Of a stretch of 64,000 bases of DNA, positions 10,051-19,718 are shown one piece after another (position 1 is the first letter of the stretch; the number at the start of each line of letters is the position of its first letter). Origin of the DNA: Aquibium oceanicum (GTDB lineage: Bacteria > Pseudomonadota > Alphaproteobacteria > Rhizobiales > Rhizobiaceae); NCBI RefSeq assembly GCF_001889605.1, contig NZ_CP018171.1, forward strand, positions 2,688,501 to 2,752,500. Reading direction: 5' to 3'. The translations under genes and the position numbers were made by a program. The notes under the pieces are model-generated. The model was given only the letters and a program-made list of their open reading frames with translations. It was not told where the DNA came from and ran no database searches.

Positions 10051-10914
10051 TCAGGCGGTACGGTGGCGGTGCCGCACGCGCACGGCCAGTACGCCGCGGC
10101 TGCCGAACAGGATCGACGCCAGATAGATCGCGCCCGCCGACAGGATGATCGCCGGACCCGACGGCAGCGCGAAGTGATAGGAAAGCAGCAGCCCCGCGAC
10201 GCTGGAGATCATGCCGATCCCGACCGCCAGCAGGCACATCGGTCCGACCCGGATCGACCAGAACCGTGCCGCCGCCGCGGGCAGCATCATCAGCCCGACC
10301 GAAAGCAGCGTTCCCAGCGCCTGGAACCCGCCGACGAGGTTGAGCACAACGAGCCCCAGGAAGGCGAAGTGGACCGGCGTGCCGATGCGGCTCACCGAGC
10401 GCAGGAAGAGGGGGTCCAGGCACTCGGCGATGAGGCCGCGCCAGACGATGAAGAGGGTGATCAGCGTGACTGCGCAGATCGATCCGATTAGAGTCAGCGC
10501 CTCGTCGTTCAGCGCCAGCACGGTGCCGAACAGCACCTGCATCAGGTCGACGCTGGAGCCGCGCATGGAGACGATCAGCACGCCGAGTGCCAGCGATATC
10601 AGGTAGAAGGCGGCCATCGAGGCATCCTCCTTCTGCAGCGTGAAGCGCGAGACCGCACCCGCACCGAGTGCCACGACGACGCCGGCGATCAGTCCGCCGA
10701 CGGTCATCGGCACGATCTCCAGCCCGAACAGCAGGAAGCCGATCGCCGCACCCGGCAGGATCGCATGCGCCATGGCGTCGCCGGCCAGGCTCATGCGGCG
10801 CAGCATCAGGAACACGCCGACCGGGCAGGACGAGACGGACAAGAGCAGCGACCCGAGCAAGGCGCGCTGCATGAACGAGAACTCGACGAACGGTGAGATG
10901 AGCGCCTGGTACAT
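10051..10914 (-). CDS. aztB: Zinc/manganese-type ABC transporter permease (AztB-like)
   Basis: Polytopic ABC-3 family permease of 287 aa with about eight hydrophobic segments and the family stretch GVFLMLRRMSLAGDAMAHAILPGAAIGFLLFG. The pattern with KEDASMAAFYLISLALGVLIVSMRGSSVDLMQVLFGTVLAL resembles AztB, the zinc permease of Paracoccus-type AztABCD, more than ZnuB (from memory of the families). A GTG at 10926 would give a 4-nt GTGA overlap with the upstream ATPase stop and may be the true coupled start; the ATG at 10914 is the conservative choice. The solute-binding and chaperone genes (AztC/AztD) are not adjacent. Confidence 0.85.
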   Translation of the reverse strand: MYQALISPFVEFSFMQRALLGSLLLSVSSCPVGVFLMLRRMSLAGDAMAHAILPGAAIGFLLFGLEIVPMTVGGLIAGVVVALGAGAVSRFTLQKEDASMAAFYLISLALGVLIVSMRGSSVDLMQVLFGTVLALNDEALTLIGSICAVTLITLFIVWRGLIAECLDPLFLRSVSRIGTPVHFAFLGLVVLNLVGGFQALGTLLSVGLMMLPAAAARFWSIRVGPMCLLAVGIGMISSVAGLLLSYHFALPSGPAIILSAGAIYLASILFGSRGVLAVRVRHRHRTA

Positions 10915-10922
10915 GCCGCCGC

Positions 10923-11747
10923 TCACAGGACGCCACGGCGCCTGGCGGCGTCGCCGGCGTGGTCGTGATGTGCATGATGGCCGTTCGGGATGCCGTCGGC
11001 GTGGACATGCTCCTCCTCCGCCTCGCACCACGGGGCGTCCTCGCTCCAGGCTTCGTCAAAGCTGCGGGCGCGCGAAAGGTTTTCGGGCAGGAGAACATCC
11101 TGCGTCCGGCCCCAGGCGACGAGCCCGCGCGCGAGGATCAGTGTCTGAGGGAAATGCCGGCGCACGAGATCGAGGTCGTGGACGACCACGAGAACCGTGC
11201 GCCCTTCGCCGTGCCAGCGGCCGATCAAGGCGAGAAGGTCGCCGACCGTCTGGGAATCGATCGCGTTGAACGGCTCATCCAGCAGGATGACGTCGGCGTC
11301 CTGCACCAGAACGCGGGCGAAGAGGGCGCGCTGCAACTGCCCGCCGGACAGCGTGTCGATCGGCCGCTCCTCGAACCCCGTCAGCCCGACGGCCGTAAGA
11401 GCGGCAGCGCACCTTTGATGGTCTTCGGCCGTGTAACGCCCGAGCAGCCCGCGCCGCCGCCACAGCCCCAGCCGCACCAGATCGATGACGCGAGCCGGAA
11501 AAGAGCGGTCGATCTCGCTCTGCTGCGGCAGATAGGCAAGCCGGGTGCCTTCCGGCAGGCGTACCGCTCCGTCCATCGGCGGCAGCACGCCGACGATGCC
11601 CTTCATCAGCGTGGACTTGCCCGAGCCGTTCGGCCCGACGATCGCCGTTAGGGATCCGCGCGCCACCGCACCATCGAGATGATGCACGGCCGGATGCCGG
11701 TTGTAGCCGAGCGTCAGGTCGGCGAAGGCGAGGGCGGGTTCGGTCAT
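10923..11747 (-). CDS. aztA: Zinc-type ABC transporter ATP-binding protein (AztA-like)
   Basis: ATPase of 274 aa for metal import. Walker A GPNGSGKST, LSGGQLQRALFARV signature, Walker B VILLDEPFNAID, switch His in VVVHDLDLV. The C-terminal ~30 residues are His-rich (HVHADG, HHAHHDHAGD), a likely metal-binding tail that fits a zinc or manganese system. It is first in a two-gene operon with the permease. A Zur-like palindrome 48 nt upstream of the ATG supports zinc-responsive control. MntA/SitB-type manganese transport is the alternative. Confidence 0.87.
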   Translation of the reverse strand: MTEPALAFADLTLGYNRHPAVHHLDGAVARGSLTAIVGPNGSGKSTLMKGIVGVLPPMDGAVRLPEGTRLAYLPQQSEIDRSFPARVIDLVRLGLWRRRGLLGRYTAEDHQRCAAALTAVGLTGFEERPIDTLSGGQLQRALFARVLVQDADVILLDEPFNAIDSQTVGDLLALIGRWHGEGRTVLVVVHDLDLVRRHFPQTLILARGLVAWGRTQDVLLPENLSRARSFDEAWSEDAPWCEAEEEHVHADGIPNGHHAHHDHAGDAARRRGVL

Positions 11748-11794
11748 GGACGGTCCATAGCGCCGGAACGGGCGGCGACCGCGTCTCGATATGT

Positions 11795-11808
11795 GATGTT
11801 ATTACATC
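11795..11808 (-). promoter_or_regulatory. Zur-box-like operator upstream of aztAB
   Basis: The 14-mer GATGTTATTACATC is an inverted repeat with arms GATGT/ACATC and differs from the palindrome GATGTTATAACATC by one central base. That core resembles the Zur operator (TGTTATAACA-like) known in proteobacteria. It lies 48-61 nt upstream of the zinc ATPase start, where a repressor would block the promoter. The assignment to Zur is inference from sequence resemblance and gene context. Confidence 0.65.
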
Positions 11809-11857
11809 CGTCAACGCGAACCGGTGGTCGTGCTATGGCGGGCGAACGCTTCGCCCG

Positions 11858-13207
11858 TCAGGAATCGCCGTCGCGCTGCGGTCGCGCGTTGCGGCCCTTG
11901 CCGAAGGTGTAGCCGGTTTCGACCGCGCTCCGGCCGAACTTGTCGCGCAGATTGTCGATCGCGCCTTCGGCCAGTGCGCGCTTGCGCGATTGCAGGTCGA
12001 CGAGGTCCGGCGGATCGGCCCTGGCTGCGTCCGACAGGTCGCCGACGCCAATGCCGATGAGCCGGTAACGGGTGCCGTCGGTCTCCTTGCGCAGGAGTTC
12101 GAGGCCGGTGGAGAAGATCCGGTCGGCGAGGCGCGTAGGATCGGCGAGCTGCCGGTTGCGCGTGCGTATCTTGAAGTCGCTCGTCTTCAGCTTCAGCACC
12201 ACCGTGCGCCCCGCGATCCCGGCCTTCTTCAGCCGCGAGGAAACTTTCTCGGACAGCGCCCGCAGCACCGGCACCAGATCCTCCGGCGAGGCGAGGTCGG
12301 TGTCGAAGGTCGTCTCGGCCGAGACGCTCTTGGCCTCGTGGTCGGCATGCACGCGCCGCTCGTCCATGCCGCGCGACAGGTGGTAGAGCCGCTCGCCCAT
12401 GGTGCCGTAGCGCTTCATCAGGTCGCCGCGCTCCATCTTCTGGAGCTGCCCGACCGTGCGGATGCCGTCGCGTTCCAGCACCTCGTCGAAGGCCTTGCCG
12501 ACGCCCCAGATCAGCGTCACCGGCTTGTCGGCGAGGAAGGAGACGGCCTCCTCTTCGCCGATGACGGCAAAGCCGCGCGGCTTCTGCATGTCCGAGGCGA
12601 TCTTGGCGAGGAACTTACAGTAGGAGAGACCTACCGAGGCCGAGATCCCGACTTCCTTCTCTAGATTGCGCGCGAAGCGGGCGAGCACCAGCGCGGGCGG
12701 CATGCCGTGCAGCTTTTCGGTGCCGGCGAGGTCGAGAAAGGCCTCGTCGATCGAGATCGGCTCCACCAGTGGCGTCAGCGCCTGCATCATCTCGCGCACC
12801 TGCCGTCCGACCCTTGCGTACTTCTCCATGTCCGGCTTGATCACCACCGCCTCGGGACAGGCGGCGAGCGCCTTGAACATCGGCATTGCCGACCGCACCC
12901 CGTTGATCCGCGCGATGTAGCAGGCGGTCGAGACCACGCCGCGCTTGCCGCCGCCGATGATGACGGGCTTGTCGCGCAGCTCCGGCCGGTCCCGCTTTTC
13001 CACCGCGGCATAGAAGGCGTCGCAGTCGATATGAGCGAGCGAAAGCCGGTAGAGCTCTGCGTGGCGCGCCAGTCGAGGGCTGCCGCAAGCCTCGCATCGG
13101 CGCGCGGAAATCCCCGGCTGGCGCGCCAGGCAATCGCGGCAGAAACCGGCAAGAGGATTGTTGACAGCGGGCGCCATGGCTGCGAACATAAAGGGAACAA
13201 ACCGCAT
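11858..13207 (-). CDS. dinB: DNA polymerase IV (Y-family) with N-terminal zinc ribbon
   Basis: Error-prone translesion polymerase of about 449 aa. The palm motif [13 protein letters not shown] carries a catalytic Asp, and SIDEAFLDL supplies the second acidic pair; [21 protein letters not shown] is the thumb helix-hairpin-helix region. Ahead of the polymerase core is a four-Cys cluster (C23, C26, C38, C41: CRDC...CEAC), a zinc-ribbon-like extension I recall in rhizobial DinB proteins. The start is uncertain among ATGs at 13207, 13189 and 13177, none with a clear ribosome site. It is divergent from the acetyltransferase gene. Confidence 0.92.
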   Translation of the reverse strand: MRFVPFMFAAMAPAVNNPLAGFCRDCLARQPGISARRCEACGSPRLARHAELYRLSLAHIDCDAFYAAVEKRDRPELRDKPVIIGGGKRGVVSTACYIARINGVRSAMPMFKALAACPEAVVIKPDMEKYARVGRQVREMMQALTPLVEPISIDEAFLDLAGTEKLHGMPPALVLARFARNLEKEVGISASVGLSYCKFLAKIASDMQKPRGFAVIGEEEAVSFLADKPVTLIWGVGKAFDEVLERDGIRTVGQLQKMERGDLMKRYGTMGERLYHLSRGMDERRVHADHEAKSVSAETTFDTDLASPEDLVPVLRALSEKVSSRLKKAGIAGRTVVLKLKTSDFKIRTRNRQLADPTRLADRIFSTGLELLRKETDGTRYRLIGIGVGDLSDAARADPPDLVDLQSRKRALAEGAIDNLRDKFGRSAVETGYTFGKGRNARPQRDGDS

Positions 13208-13255
13208 GATAGTCGAGGCACCCCGCCGGGGCAAGGCAACCGGGAAGGAGATGTC

Positions 13256-13849
13256 ATGTCCGTTGTTGAAAGCCGCTCGCCGGTCGTGCGGCCGCTGACG
13301 CCCGAGCTGTGGCCGGCGCTCGAAGAGCTGTTCGGGCCGCAGGGTGCCTGCTACGGCTGCTGGTGCACCCACTTCCGCCTGCCGCCCGCGAAGCGGCGCG
13401 AGAACAATCGCGAATCCAACAAGGCGCATCTGATGAACCGGGTCGAGGCCGGACCGCCACCGGGCCTCCTCGCCTTCGATGGCGACCGCGCGCTCGGCTG
13501 GATGCAGATCGGCCCGCGCGCCGACGTGCCCGAGTGGAACAATGCCGGCCGCGTATCGGCGCCGCTCGACCCCTCAGAGATATCCGACCCCGGCGCGTGG
13601 GCGATCTCGTGCTTCTTCGTCCGGTCGAAAGCGCGCGGGCAGGGGCTGAGCCACCGACTGGTTTCCGAAGGCATCCGCTATGCCCGCGACAACGGCGCGC
13701 GGGTCCTCGACGCCTGCCCAATGGACCAGTCGAAGAGCTCACGCTCCATCGGCCTTTTCGTCGGTTCCACGCGCGTGTTCGAGAAGGCCGGGTTCGAGAA
13801 GGTCGCCGGCCGCAAGCCCGGCCGTCCGCTGATGCGACTGGTCCTGTAG
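13256..13849 (+). CDS. GNAT family N-acetyltransferase
   Basis: A 197-aa GCN5-related acyltransferase. The acetyl-CoA binding region reads [20 protein letters not shown], with the RGQGLS pyrophosphate loop (Q/RxxGxG/A), and the C-terminal [10 protein letters not shown] is the usual GNAT end motif. The N-terminus is Cys/Trp-rich ([11 protein letters not shown]), a feature of a small GNAT subgroup. Substrate unknown. The ATG at 13256 has AAGGAG at 13244-13249. It is divergently placed from dinB with 48 nt between starts. Confidence 0.87.
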   Translation: MSVVESRSPVVRPLTPELWPALEELFGPQGACYGCWCTHFRLPPAKRRENNRESNKAHLMNRVEAGPPPGLLAFDGDRALGWMQIGPRADVPEWNNAGRVSAPLDPSEISDPGAWAISCFFVRSKARGQGLSHRLVSEGIRYARDNGARVLDACPMDQSKSSRSIGLFVGSTRVFEKAGFEKVAGRKPGRPLMRLVL

Positions 13850-13864
13850 GAACCGGCTGGCCGG

Positions 13865-14518
13865 TCAGACCCCGAGCGCCGTCGCGATCCGGGGACCGGC
13901 CTCCTGCCAGTTCTCCACGATGGTCACCCCTTCCGGCGGCGCCGGCAGCAGTTCGCGCAGCGAATTGTCCGCCATCAGGTGAAAAGCGTGCGTGTCCGGC
14001 ACCGTCTCGATCGCCGACTGGAGGTTGCGCGGCTGGTCGTCGACGAAGGCGACGGGACGGCCGCCGGTGCCGCGCAGGCTGCGGATCGCCGGTCCCTTTG
14101 CCATTTCGGTGGTCACCAGCGGGTAGTGGAGGCCGAGCCTGTCCAGATAGGTCCGCCGCGTCTCGCGGTGACGGTGCGGCATGGCCGTCAACATGACGAT
14201 CTCGATCCGGTCCGCGAATCCTCCGATCGCATCGGCCGCCCCCTCCAGCAGAGTCTGCCACTCGGCCTGCGCCACGAAGAAGGCGTCGATCAGTTCGGCG
14301 ATCTGCTCCTTTTCGGCCGCGAGCCCGGTCTCGACATGATGGATGTTGCCGAGCAGGCGGAAGGTGCGCAGCCGCAACTCGTATCCGTGGCGCGCCAGAA
14401 AACGCGGAAACGGTCCGATGAAATCGAGCACGACGTCGTCGACGTCGAGCACCAGCAGCGGCCGCTCGTCCAGCGAAAGTTCAGCGATCTGCCGCGCCGT
14501 TTCGGGATCGTCACTCAT
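13865..14518 (-). CDS. HAD superfamily hydrolase
   Basis: A 217-aa haloacid-dehalogenase-fold protein, probably a phosphatase. Motif I is LVLDVDDVVLDF with the nucleophile Asp at about residue 25, motif II is the Thr in VMLTAMP, motif III is the Lys in EMAKGPAI, and motif IV is AFVDDQPRN. A helical cap lies between motifs I and II. The closest general class is the 5'-nucleotidase/HAD-like group; the substrate is unknown. It ends 15 nt from the convergent GNAT gene and is followed upstream by the FrnE-like gene on the same strand. Confidence 0.82.
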   Translation of the reverse strand: MSDDPETARQIAELSLDERPLLVLDVDDVVLDFIGPFPRFLARHGYELRLRTFRLLGNIHHVETGLAAEKEQIAELIDAFFVAQAEWQTLLEGAADAIGGFADRIEIVMLTAMPHRHRETRRTYLDRLGLHYPLVTTEMAKGPAIRSLRGTGGRPVAFVDDQPRNLQSAIETVPDTHAFHLMADNSLRELLPAPPEGVTIVENWQEAGPRIATALGV

Positions 14519-14573
14519 GAACGTTCGCGTGTGCTGGTGGGTCGTCGGCGCCGCGAATATGCGCGACAGGAGG

Positions 14574-15254
14574 TCAGGACGCCGCCTCCAATTCGCCTCT
14601 GGCTTTCAGCTCCGCCACCTGGCGGATCGCGTCGGCGAGCACGCCCGGGTCCTGCGCGCCCATCACGGCATACTTGCCCTCGATGAGGAAGCAGGGCACC
14701 CCGCGCACGCCCATGCGGGCCGCGGTCGCGATCTCCTCCTGCACGGCTTCGCGGTCGGCATCGGTCGGCAGCAGCGTCTCTACCACCGCCGTATCCATGC
14801 CGGCCTCGCGCGCCGCATCGATGAGCACCGATGCGTCGCCGATGTTTTGGCCTTCCTGGAAGTAGAGCTCGAACAGGCGCCGGGCCAGGCGGTCCTGCAC
14901 GCCGGGACCCGCCGATCCTGCCCAGCGCAGCACGCGGTGGGCGTCGAGCGTGTTCGGCGAGACCTCGATAGCGTCCAGCGCGAAGGCGATGCCCTCCTGC
15001 GCCCCGGTCTCCTTGAGGCTCGTATGCATCTGCCGCAGTCGATCCTCGCTGCCGAACTTCGCCAGCATATAACTCTTGCGTTCGAGCCCTCCGGGCGGGA
15101 TCGACGGATCGAGCTGGTAGGGCCGCCAGCGGACGTCCACCTCCACGCCATCGACCATCTCCAGTGCGCGGTCGAGACGCTTCTGTCCCACGAAACACCA
15201 GGGGCACACGACGTCGGAGATGACGTCCACGCTCACTCCGGTCCGGTTGTCCAT
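14574..15254 (-). CDS. DsbA-family oxidoreductase, FrnE-like
   Basis: A 226-aa thioredoxin-fold protein with the redox centre C17-P-W-C20 just after the first strand (VISDVVCPWCFVGQ), an inserted helical domain, and the cis-Pro loop in GVRGVPCFLIEGKYAV. This layout is that of the FrnE/2-hydroxychromene-2-carboxylate isomerase-related DsbA family. There is no signal peptide, so it acts in the cytoplasm, probably in thiol/disulfide exchange. It starts 25 nt downstream of the solute-binding protein gene on the same strand. Confidence 0.88.
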   Translation of the reverse strand: MDNRTGVSVDVISDVVCPWCFVGQKRLDRALEMVDGVEVDVRWRPYQLDPSIPPGGLERKSYMLAKFGSEDRLRQMHTSLKETGAQEGIAFALDAIEVSPNTLDAHRVLRWAGSAGPGVQDRLARRLFELYFQEGQNIGDASVLIDAAREAGMDTAVVETLLPTDADREAVQEEIATAARMGVRGVPCFLIEGKYAVMGAQDPGVLADAIRQVAELKARGELEAAS

Positions 15255-15279
15255 GATCGCCTCCTTGCGGTCTTCGGCG

Positions 15280-17085
15280 TCAGTCCGGCTGGCGCCACCA
15301 TGTCTGCAATTGATAGCCGTAGAGCGGCACCTTGTCAGGATGCGCGATGCCTTTCCAGCGCGCCAGCCACTGCTCGTCCCGATGGTAGAGCGGAACCACG
15401 TAGGCGCCGGACAGGAGCGTGCGGTCGAGCGCGCGCACCGCATCGATGAAATCGCCCCGCTCGCGGGCATTGAGCATGGCGTCGATCGTGGCGTCCACGG
15501 CGGGATCGGCGACGCCGGCGAAGTTCCAGGTGCCGGGCGCGTCCTTGGCGATGCTCCCCCAGCGGCCGACCTGCTCGACGCCCGGCGACAGCGAAGACGG
15601 ATAGCTCGTCAGGATCATGTCGTAGTCGTAGGTGATCAGCCGCTGCTGGTACTGCGCATCGTCGACCGAGCGCAACGTAACCGCGACGCCGAGGCTTGCG
15701 AGCGTGCGCTGCCAGGCGAGCGCCAGTTCCTCGCCGCCCCTCGACTTCAGCATGATCTCGAACGCAAGCTGCTTGCCGTCAGGACCGATCATCCTGCGGT
15801 CCTTCATCTCGTACCCGGCCTTCTTCAGCGCCTCGAAGCCCTGCTTCAGGAACGAGCGGTCGCGGCCGGTGCCGTCCGAGACCGGCGGCTTCCACTCGCC
15901 GGCCATGATTTTGGGTGCCACGGCATCGGGGAGGGGGGCCAGCAGCGCGTTCTCGGCCTCGCTCGCCGGGTGACCGTAGGAGGCGAGTTCCGAGCCGTCG
16001 TAGTAGCTCTTGGTGCGGGTGTAGACGCCCGAAAACAGGTTCTGGTTCGCCCATTCGAAGTCGAAGAGCTGGGTGAGCGCCTTGCGCGTATCCTTGTTCT
16101 GGAACACCGGGCGCCGCGTGTTCATGACGAAGCCGTACATGCCCGACGGCAGCCCGCTGTCGAAAGTCTCCTTCACCACGTCGCCCGACGTGACGGCCGG
16201 AAAATCGTATTCGGAGGCCCAGCGCCCGCTGTTGTTCTCGATGTGGACGTCGATCAGGCCCTTCTTGAACGCCTCGAACAAGGCGTTCTCGTCGCGGAAA
16301 TAGTTGATCCGCACCTCGTCGTAATTGTCAAAGCCGCGCTTGGAGGGGATGTCCTTCGCCCAGTAGTCGGGATTGCGCTTCAGCACCACGCGCTCGCCGG
16401 GGCGGACGTCGCTGATGGTGTAGGGTCCGCTGCCGATCATCGGCGACAGCGTGGACTTGTCGAAGTTTTCCGCGTCCGTCGCGTGCTTCGGCAGGATCGG
16501 CATCAGCGCCAGGATCAGCGGCAGTTCGCGGTCGCCCTGCGCGAAGGTGAGGCGCACGCCATGTGAGCCGACCTTCTCCATCTTCGCGATCTTCTTGACT
16601 GTCGTGCCGTAGCGCACGTGCCCCTTGTCGCGCAGAAGTTCCAGGGTGAAGAGCACGTCCTCCGGCGTCACAGGCTCGCCGTCGGAAAACCGTGCCCGCT
16701 CGTCGAGCGTGAACTCCACGAAGGTCCGCTCGTCGTCGGTCTCGACCGACTTGGCGAGCAACGGATACATGGTGAACGGCTCGTCGTAGGATCGCAGCAT
16801 GAGGCTGTCGAAGACGTTGTAGCCGAACCGCAGGTCCAGGATGCCCTGCGCCGCCGAGCCCTGGATGATGAACGGGTTGATGCTGTCGAAGGTGCCCTGA
16901 ACGGCGTAGTCGATCGTCCCGCCTTTCGGCGCTTCGGGATCGGCATAGGTGAAATGCTCGAAATCCGCAGGCAGCGCCGGCTCGCCATGCATGGCGATGG
17001 CGTGCTGTGGCTCGGCCTCGGCCGCCGGCGGCGAGAGGATGATCGCCGCGAGCGCGACCTGGAGGGCAAAAAGCAGCTTCTTCAT
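15280..17085 (-). CDS. Extracellular solute-binding protein, peptide type (family 5, YejA-like)
   Basis: A 601-aa periplasmic binding protein with a signal peptide (basic MKK, hydrophobic core, cleavage near AEAEP). HAIAMHGEPALPADFEHFTYADPEAPKGG and the SINPFI region resemble the YejA-type oligopeptide receptors; EPVTPEDVLFTLELL is the family 5 core signature. No permease or ATPase genes flank it, so it must work with transporter parts elsewhere or be an orphan. It may be cotranscribed with the FrnE-like gene 25 nt downstream. Ligand unknown; microcin C-like peptides are one known YejA substrate class. Confidence 0.9.
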   Translation of the reverse strand: MKKLLFALQVALAAIILSPPAAEAEPQHAIAMHGEPALPADFEHFTYADPEAPKGGTIDYAVQGTFDSINPFIIQGSAAQGILDLRFGYNVFDSLMLRSYDEPFTMYPLLAKSVETDDERTFVEFTLDERARFSDGEPVTPEDVLFTLELLRDKGHVRYGTTVKKIAKMEKVGSHGVRLTFAQGDRELPLILALMPILPKHATDAENFDKSTLSPMIGSGPYTISDVRPGERVVLKRNPDYWAKDIPSKRGFDNYDEVRINYFRDENALFEAFKKGLIDVHIENNSGRWASEYDFPAVTSGDVVKETFDSGLPSGMYGFVMNTRRPVFQNKDTRKALTQLFDFEWANQNLFSGVYTRTKSYYDGSELASYGHPASEAENALLAPLPDAVAPKIMAGEWKPPVSDGTGRDRSFLKQGFEALKKAGYEMKDRRMIGPDGKQLAFEIMLKSRGGEELALAWQRTLASLGVAVTLRSVDDAQYQQRLITYDYDMILTSYPSSLSPGVEQVGRWGSIAKDAPGTWNFAGVADPAVDATIDAMLNARERGDFIDAVRALDRTLLSGAYVVPLYHRDEQWLARWKGIAHPDKVPLYGYQLQTWWRQPD

Positions 17086-17333
17086 TGCAAGAAAGACGTC
17101 GTTCCCGGATGATTCGGGGCAAGCCTATCATGGCGCGCCCGCGGATCGTCCCTTTGGCTCCCGAAAGCGGCACAAATCCGGTCTGCGCACTGGATTCGTC
17201 GCGGATGCCGGTGTAACACGCCGTCAGGCGAGAACATCGACCGTTGATCGGAGCCAGTCATCCTGTTGCCTCATTTGGCCAACAAGGAGCGGTCAACCAT
17301 TAAGGGCTCGGATTTCGAGAGGAAACGTAACCG

Positions 17334-17972
17334 ATGCAAGTTAAAGCCAACAACATCGCGCGCAGTCTGATCCTGGCCGCCGCCGGAACCGGCTTCGTGG
17401 CCGCCAGCATTGTTCCCGTGAGCGCCCAGCAGCAACAGGCCCCGCAGCCGCCGCGCGGCTGGTTCAAGGCATGCTCCAAGCAGGAAGACATCGACATCTG
17501 CAACGTGCAGAACGTCGTCCTGGCCGATTCCGGTCAGCTCATCACCGGCGTCAGCCTCATCGAGATCAAGGGCAAGGTGAACCGCAAGGTCTTCCAGGTC
17601 ACCGTCCCGACCGGACGCATGATGCAGCCCGGCATCGGCATGCAGGTCGACGGCGGAAAGGCGCAGAAGGTCGACTATGCGGTCTGCTTCCCGGATCGCT
17701 GCGTTGCAGAGGTGCCGCTGACGGACGGGCTCGTCGGCAGCTTCAAGAAGGGCACAGAACTCACGCTCACCTCGGTGAACTTCCAGAACCAGCCGAACCC
17801 GATCAAGGTTTCCCTTCAGGGCTTCACGGATGCCTTCGACGGCGCCCCGCTCCAGCAGGCGGACATCGAGGATCGGCAGAAGAAGCTTCAGGAGTTCGTC
17901 AGCAAGAACAACGAAGACTTCGCCAAGAAGCTGAAGGAAGAGCAGGAAAAGGCCAAGGCGGCCGCCAACTGA
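17334..17972 (+). CDS. Invasion-associated locus B (IalB) family protein
   Basis: A 212-aa exported protein: signal peptide over about residues 1-31 (cleavage near VSAQQQQ), then the IalB core with RGWFKACSKQEDIDICNVQN and VDYAVCFPDRCVAEVPL, which keep the family's conserved cysteines. The C-terminus is a charged helix (residues 175-212, Lys/Glu-rich). In Bartonella IalB contributes to erythrocyte invasion, but the family is widespread in free-living Rhizobiales, where its role is unclear. A GAGAGGAA ribosome site precedes the ATG. Confidence 0.88.
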   Translation: MQVKANNIARSLILAAAGTGFVAASIVPVSAQQQQAPQPPRGWFKACSKQEDIDICNVQNVVLADSGQLITGVSLIEIKGKVNRKVFQVTVPTGRMMQPGIGMQVDGGKAQKVDYAVCFPDRCVAEVPLTDGLVGSFKKGTELTLTSVNFQNQPNPIKVSLQGFTDAFDGAPLQQADIEDRQKKLQEFVSKNNEDFAKKLKEEQEKAKAAAN

Positions 17973-17984
17973 GGCTTCCGCTTC

Positions 17985-18008
17985 CCGGCATGATCGCAGT
18001 CATGCCGG
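17985..18008. terminator. Inverted repeat between convergent genes, probable bidirectional terminator
   Basis: CCGGCATGA (17985-17993) and TCATGCCGG (18000-18008) form a perfect 9-bp stem with a 6-nt loop, placed between the ialB stop and overlapping the cyclase stop. There is no long T run, so the strength is uncertain. Confidence 0.55.
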
Positions 18009-19718
18009 CTGCGGCACAGGCGCGTTGAAGGCGAAGATCTCGATCGGCGCCTTCTTGCCTTTCACGGAAATGGGCGGCAGGTCTCTTGCCGCCTTTTTCA
18101 GTTTTTCGGGCAGGTCGTCCTGCACATTTCGCGAGACCAGCGTCTGCGCCGGGTGCGCCGCCGAACAGAGCCGCGCCGCCAGGTTCACGTGGTCGCCCAG
18201 CACTGTGAAGTCCTTGCGGTGGCTGCTGCCCATCGCCCCCACCACCACCTCTCCGGCATTGATGCCGATGCCGATCTTCAGGTCGGCGGCCGTGTCCTCG
18301 GCCATCGCTTCCATGGCCTTCATCATGTCGATGGCGCATTCCACGGCGTGCTTGGACATCTTGGTTCCCGCGAACACGGCCATGATCTGGTCGCCAACGA
18401 ACTTGTCGATGTCGCCGCCATGCGCCGTCACGATGTCGGCCAGCCGCTGGAAATACTGGTTGAGCACGGTGACGACCTCCTCCGGTTCCCGGCTCTCGGA
18501 AAACGCCGTGTAGCCGCGAATGTCGGCGAAGAGGATGGCGACGCTTCTCCGCTCGCCGCCGAGCGAGACGGTGCGTGCGTCGCTGCCCTGGATCGCCTTC
18601 ATCGTGCCGAGCGAGACAAATTTCTGCAACTCGAAGCGCTCGTTGAGCTGCACGATCATGTCGTTGAAGCGGTTTGCTAGGTCGCCGATCTCGTCGCGCG
18701 TCCGCACGTTGCGAACGCGGATGTCGAGATTGCCCCTGGCGATCTCGGACGCCGCCTCTCCGATCCGCAGGATCGGCCGCGAAATGCCCAGCGCGAACAA
18801 GGTGGCGCCGGCGAGCGCCGCGGCGAGCCCGATCGCCAGCCACTGCGCCAGGCTGCGGATCATGTCCGTCACCGGCCGGTAGGCATCCGCTTCCGCCTTT
18901 TCGGCCATGATCGCCCATGGAAACGCGCGCGCCACCGCGATCGCGCCGAGCGAGATGGAGCCGTCGCCCAGTTCGAAAGGTTCCACTGCGATCGTCGCGG
19001 TCTCAGCCGCCAGCATCTCCTGCGCCTTGGCCAGCACGCTCGCATGATCGTAGACGCCGTCCTCGCTGGAAAAGACGATCCGCCCCTCCCGGTCGACGAC
19101 CCGAATCGATCCGGTCTTGGCGAAGGGATCGTTGGCGACGACGTTCTTCAACCGCGCAAGGCTGATGCGCGCATAGAGTGTCGCGCTGCGATCCTGGATG
19201 CCGCCGGGGATGGGCAGGCTGAGTGTGGCGAGCCAATCGCCGGTCCCTGCGAGATAGGCCACCTGGGTGGCCGTGCGTGAATCCGAGCCGGCCGGCAGCG
19301 CGTCCGCATCGACGCGCAGGACGTCGAGCGGCGAGGCGAAGTGCTGCTGCAGCTTCTTGAAGAAGCTCTCCTGGACCACCACGATCGGCCGGGGCAGCCC
19401 CTCCACGTTGACCTGCAGCGACACGACGTCGGGAAGATCGGCGATGCCCTGCTTCAGGACCACGATCTTTTCCTCGAAACCCAGCTTGTCGCCGCCGAGC
19501 GCGTTGCGGATCAGGTCGAGCGGCGTGAAGAGCGTGAACTCGAGGAAATCGTTGAACTCGTCCGTGACCTTGTTGACCGTCACGGCCAGCTGCTCGTTGG
19601 CGGCGCTCTTCAACTCGTCGCGGGCGACCCTGATCACCGACTGGCCGGCGACGATCAGCGGCAGCGCGGCGATGACCGCCGTGAAGATGAGCATCTTGGC
19701 CCTGAGATTTAGGCGCAT
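18000..19718 (-). CDS. Membrane adenylate/guanylate cyclase with HAMP domain
   Basis: A 572-aa class III nucleotide cyclase. One helix (about 8-26), a periplasmic sensor domain (about 27-288, Cache-like in look), a second helix (about 289-312), HAMP (about 313-365) and the catalytic domain (about 390-525). Metal-binding Asp residues are in ILFADIRGY and DKFVGDQIMAVF, the adenine-selecting Lys is in DKFVG, and the catalytic Asn/Arg are in GDHVNLAARL, so it looks active and likely makes cAMP. It lies 121 nt downstream of the giant PKD gene on the same strand and may be its signalling partner (inference). Confidence 0.9.
   Translation of the reverse strand: MRLNLRAKMLIFTAVIAALPLIVAGQSVIRVARDELKSAANEQLAVTVNKVTDEFNDFLEFTLFTPLDLIRNALGGDKLGFEEKIVVLKQGIADLPDVVSLQVNVEGLPRPIVVVQESFFKKLQQHFASPLDVLRVDADALPAGSDSRTATQVAYLAGTGDWLATLSLPIPGGIQDRSATLYARISLARLKNVVANDPFAKTGSIRVVDREGRIVFSSEDGVYDHASVLAKAQEMLAAETATIAVEPFELGDGSISLGAIAVARAFPWAIMAEKAEADAYRPVTDMIRSLAQWLAIGLAAALAGATLFALGISRPILRIGEAASEIARGNLDIRVRNVRTRDEIGDLANRFNDMIVQLNERFELQKFVSLGTMKAIQGSDARTVSLGGERRSVAILFADIRGYTAFSESREPEEVVTVLNQYFQRLADIVTAHGGDIDKFVGDQIMAVFAGTKMSKHAVECAIDMMKAMEAMAEDTAADLKIGIGINAGEVVVGAMGSSHRKDFTVLGDHVNLAARLCSAAHPAQTLVSRNVQDDLPEKLKKAARDLPPISVKGKKAPIEIFAFNAPVPQPA

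Noticed and set aside
17334-17972. IalB as proof of a pathogen
   Set aside because: The family is widespread in free-living and symbiotic Rhizobiales; no other virulence genes are in the window.
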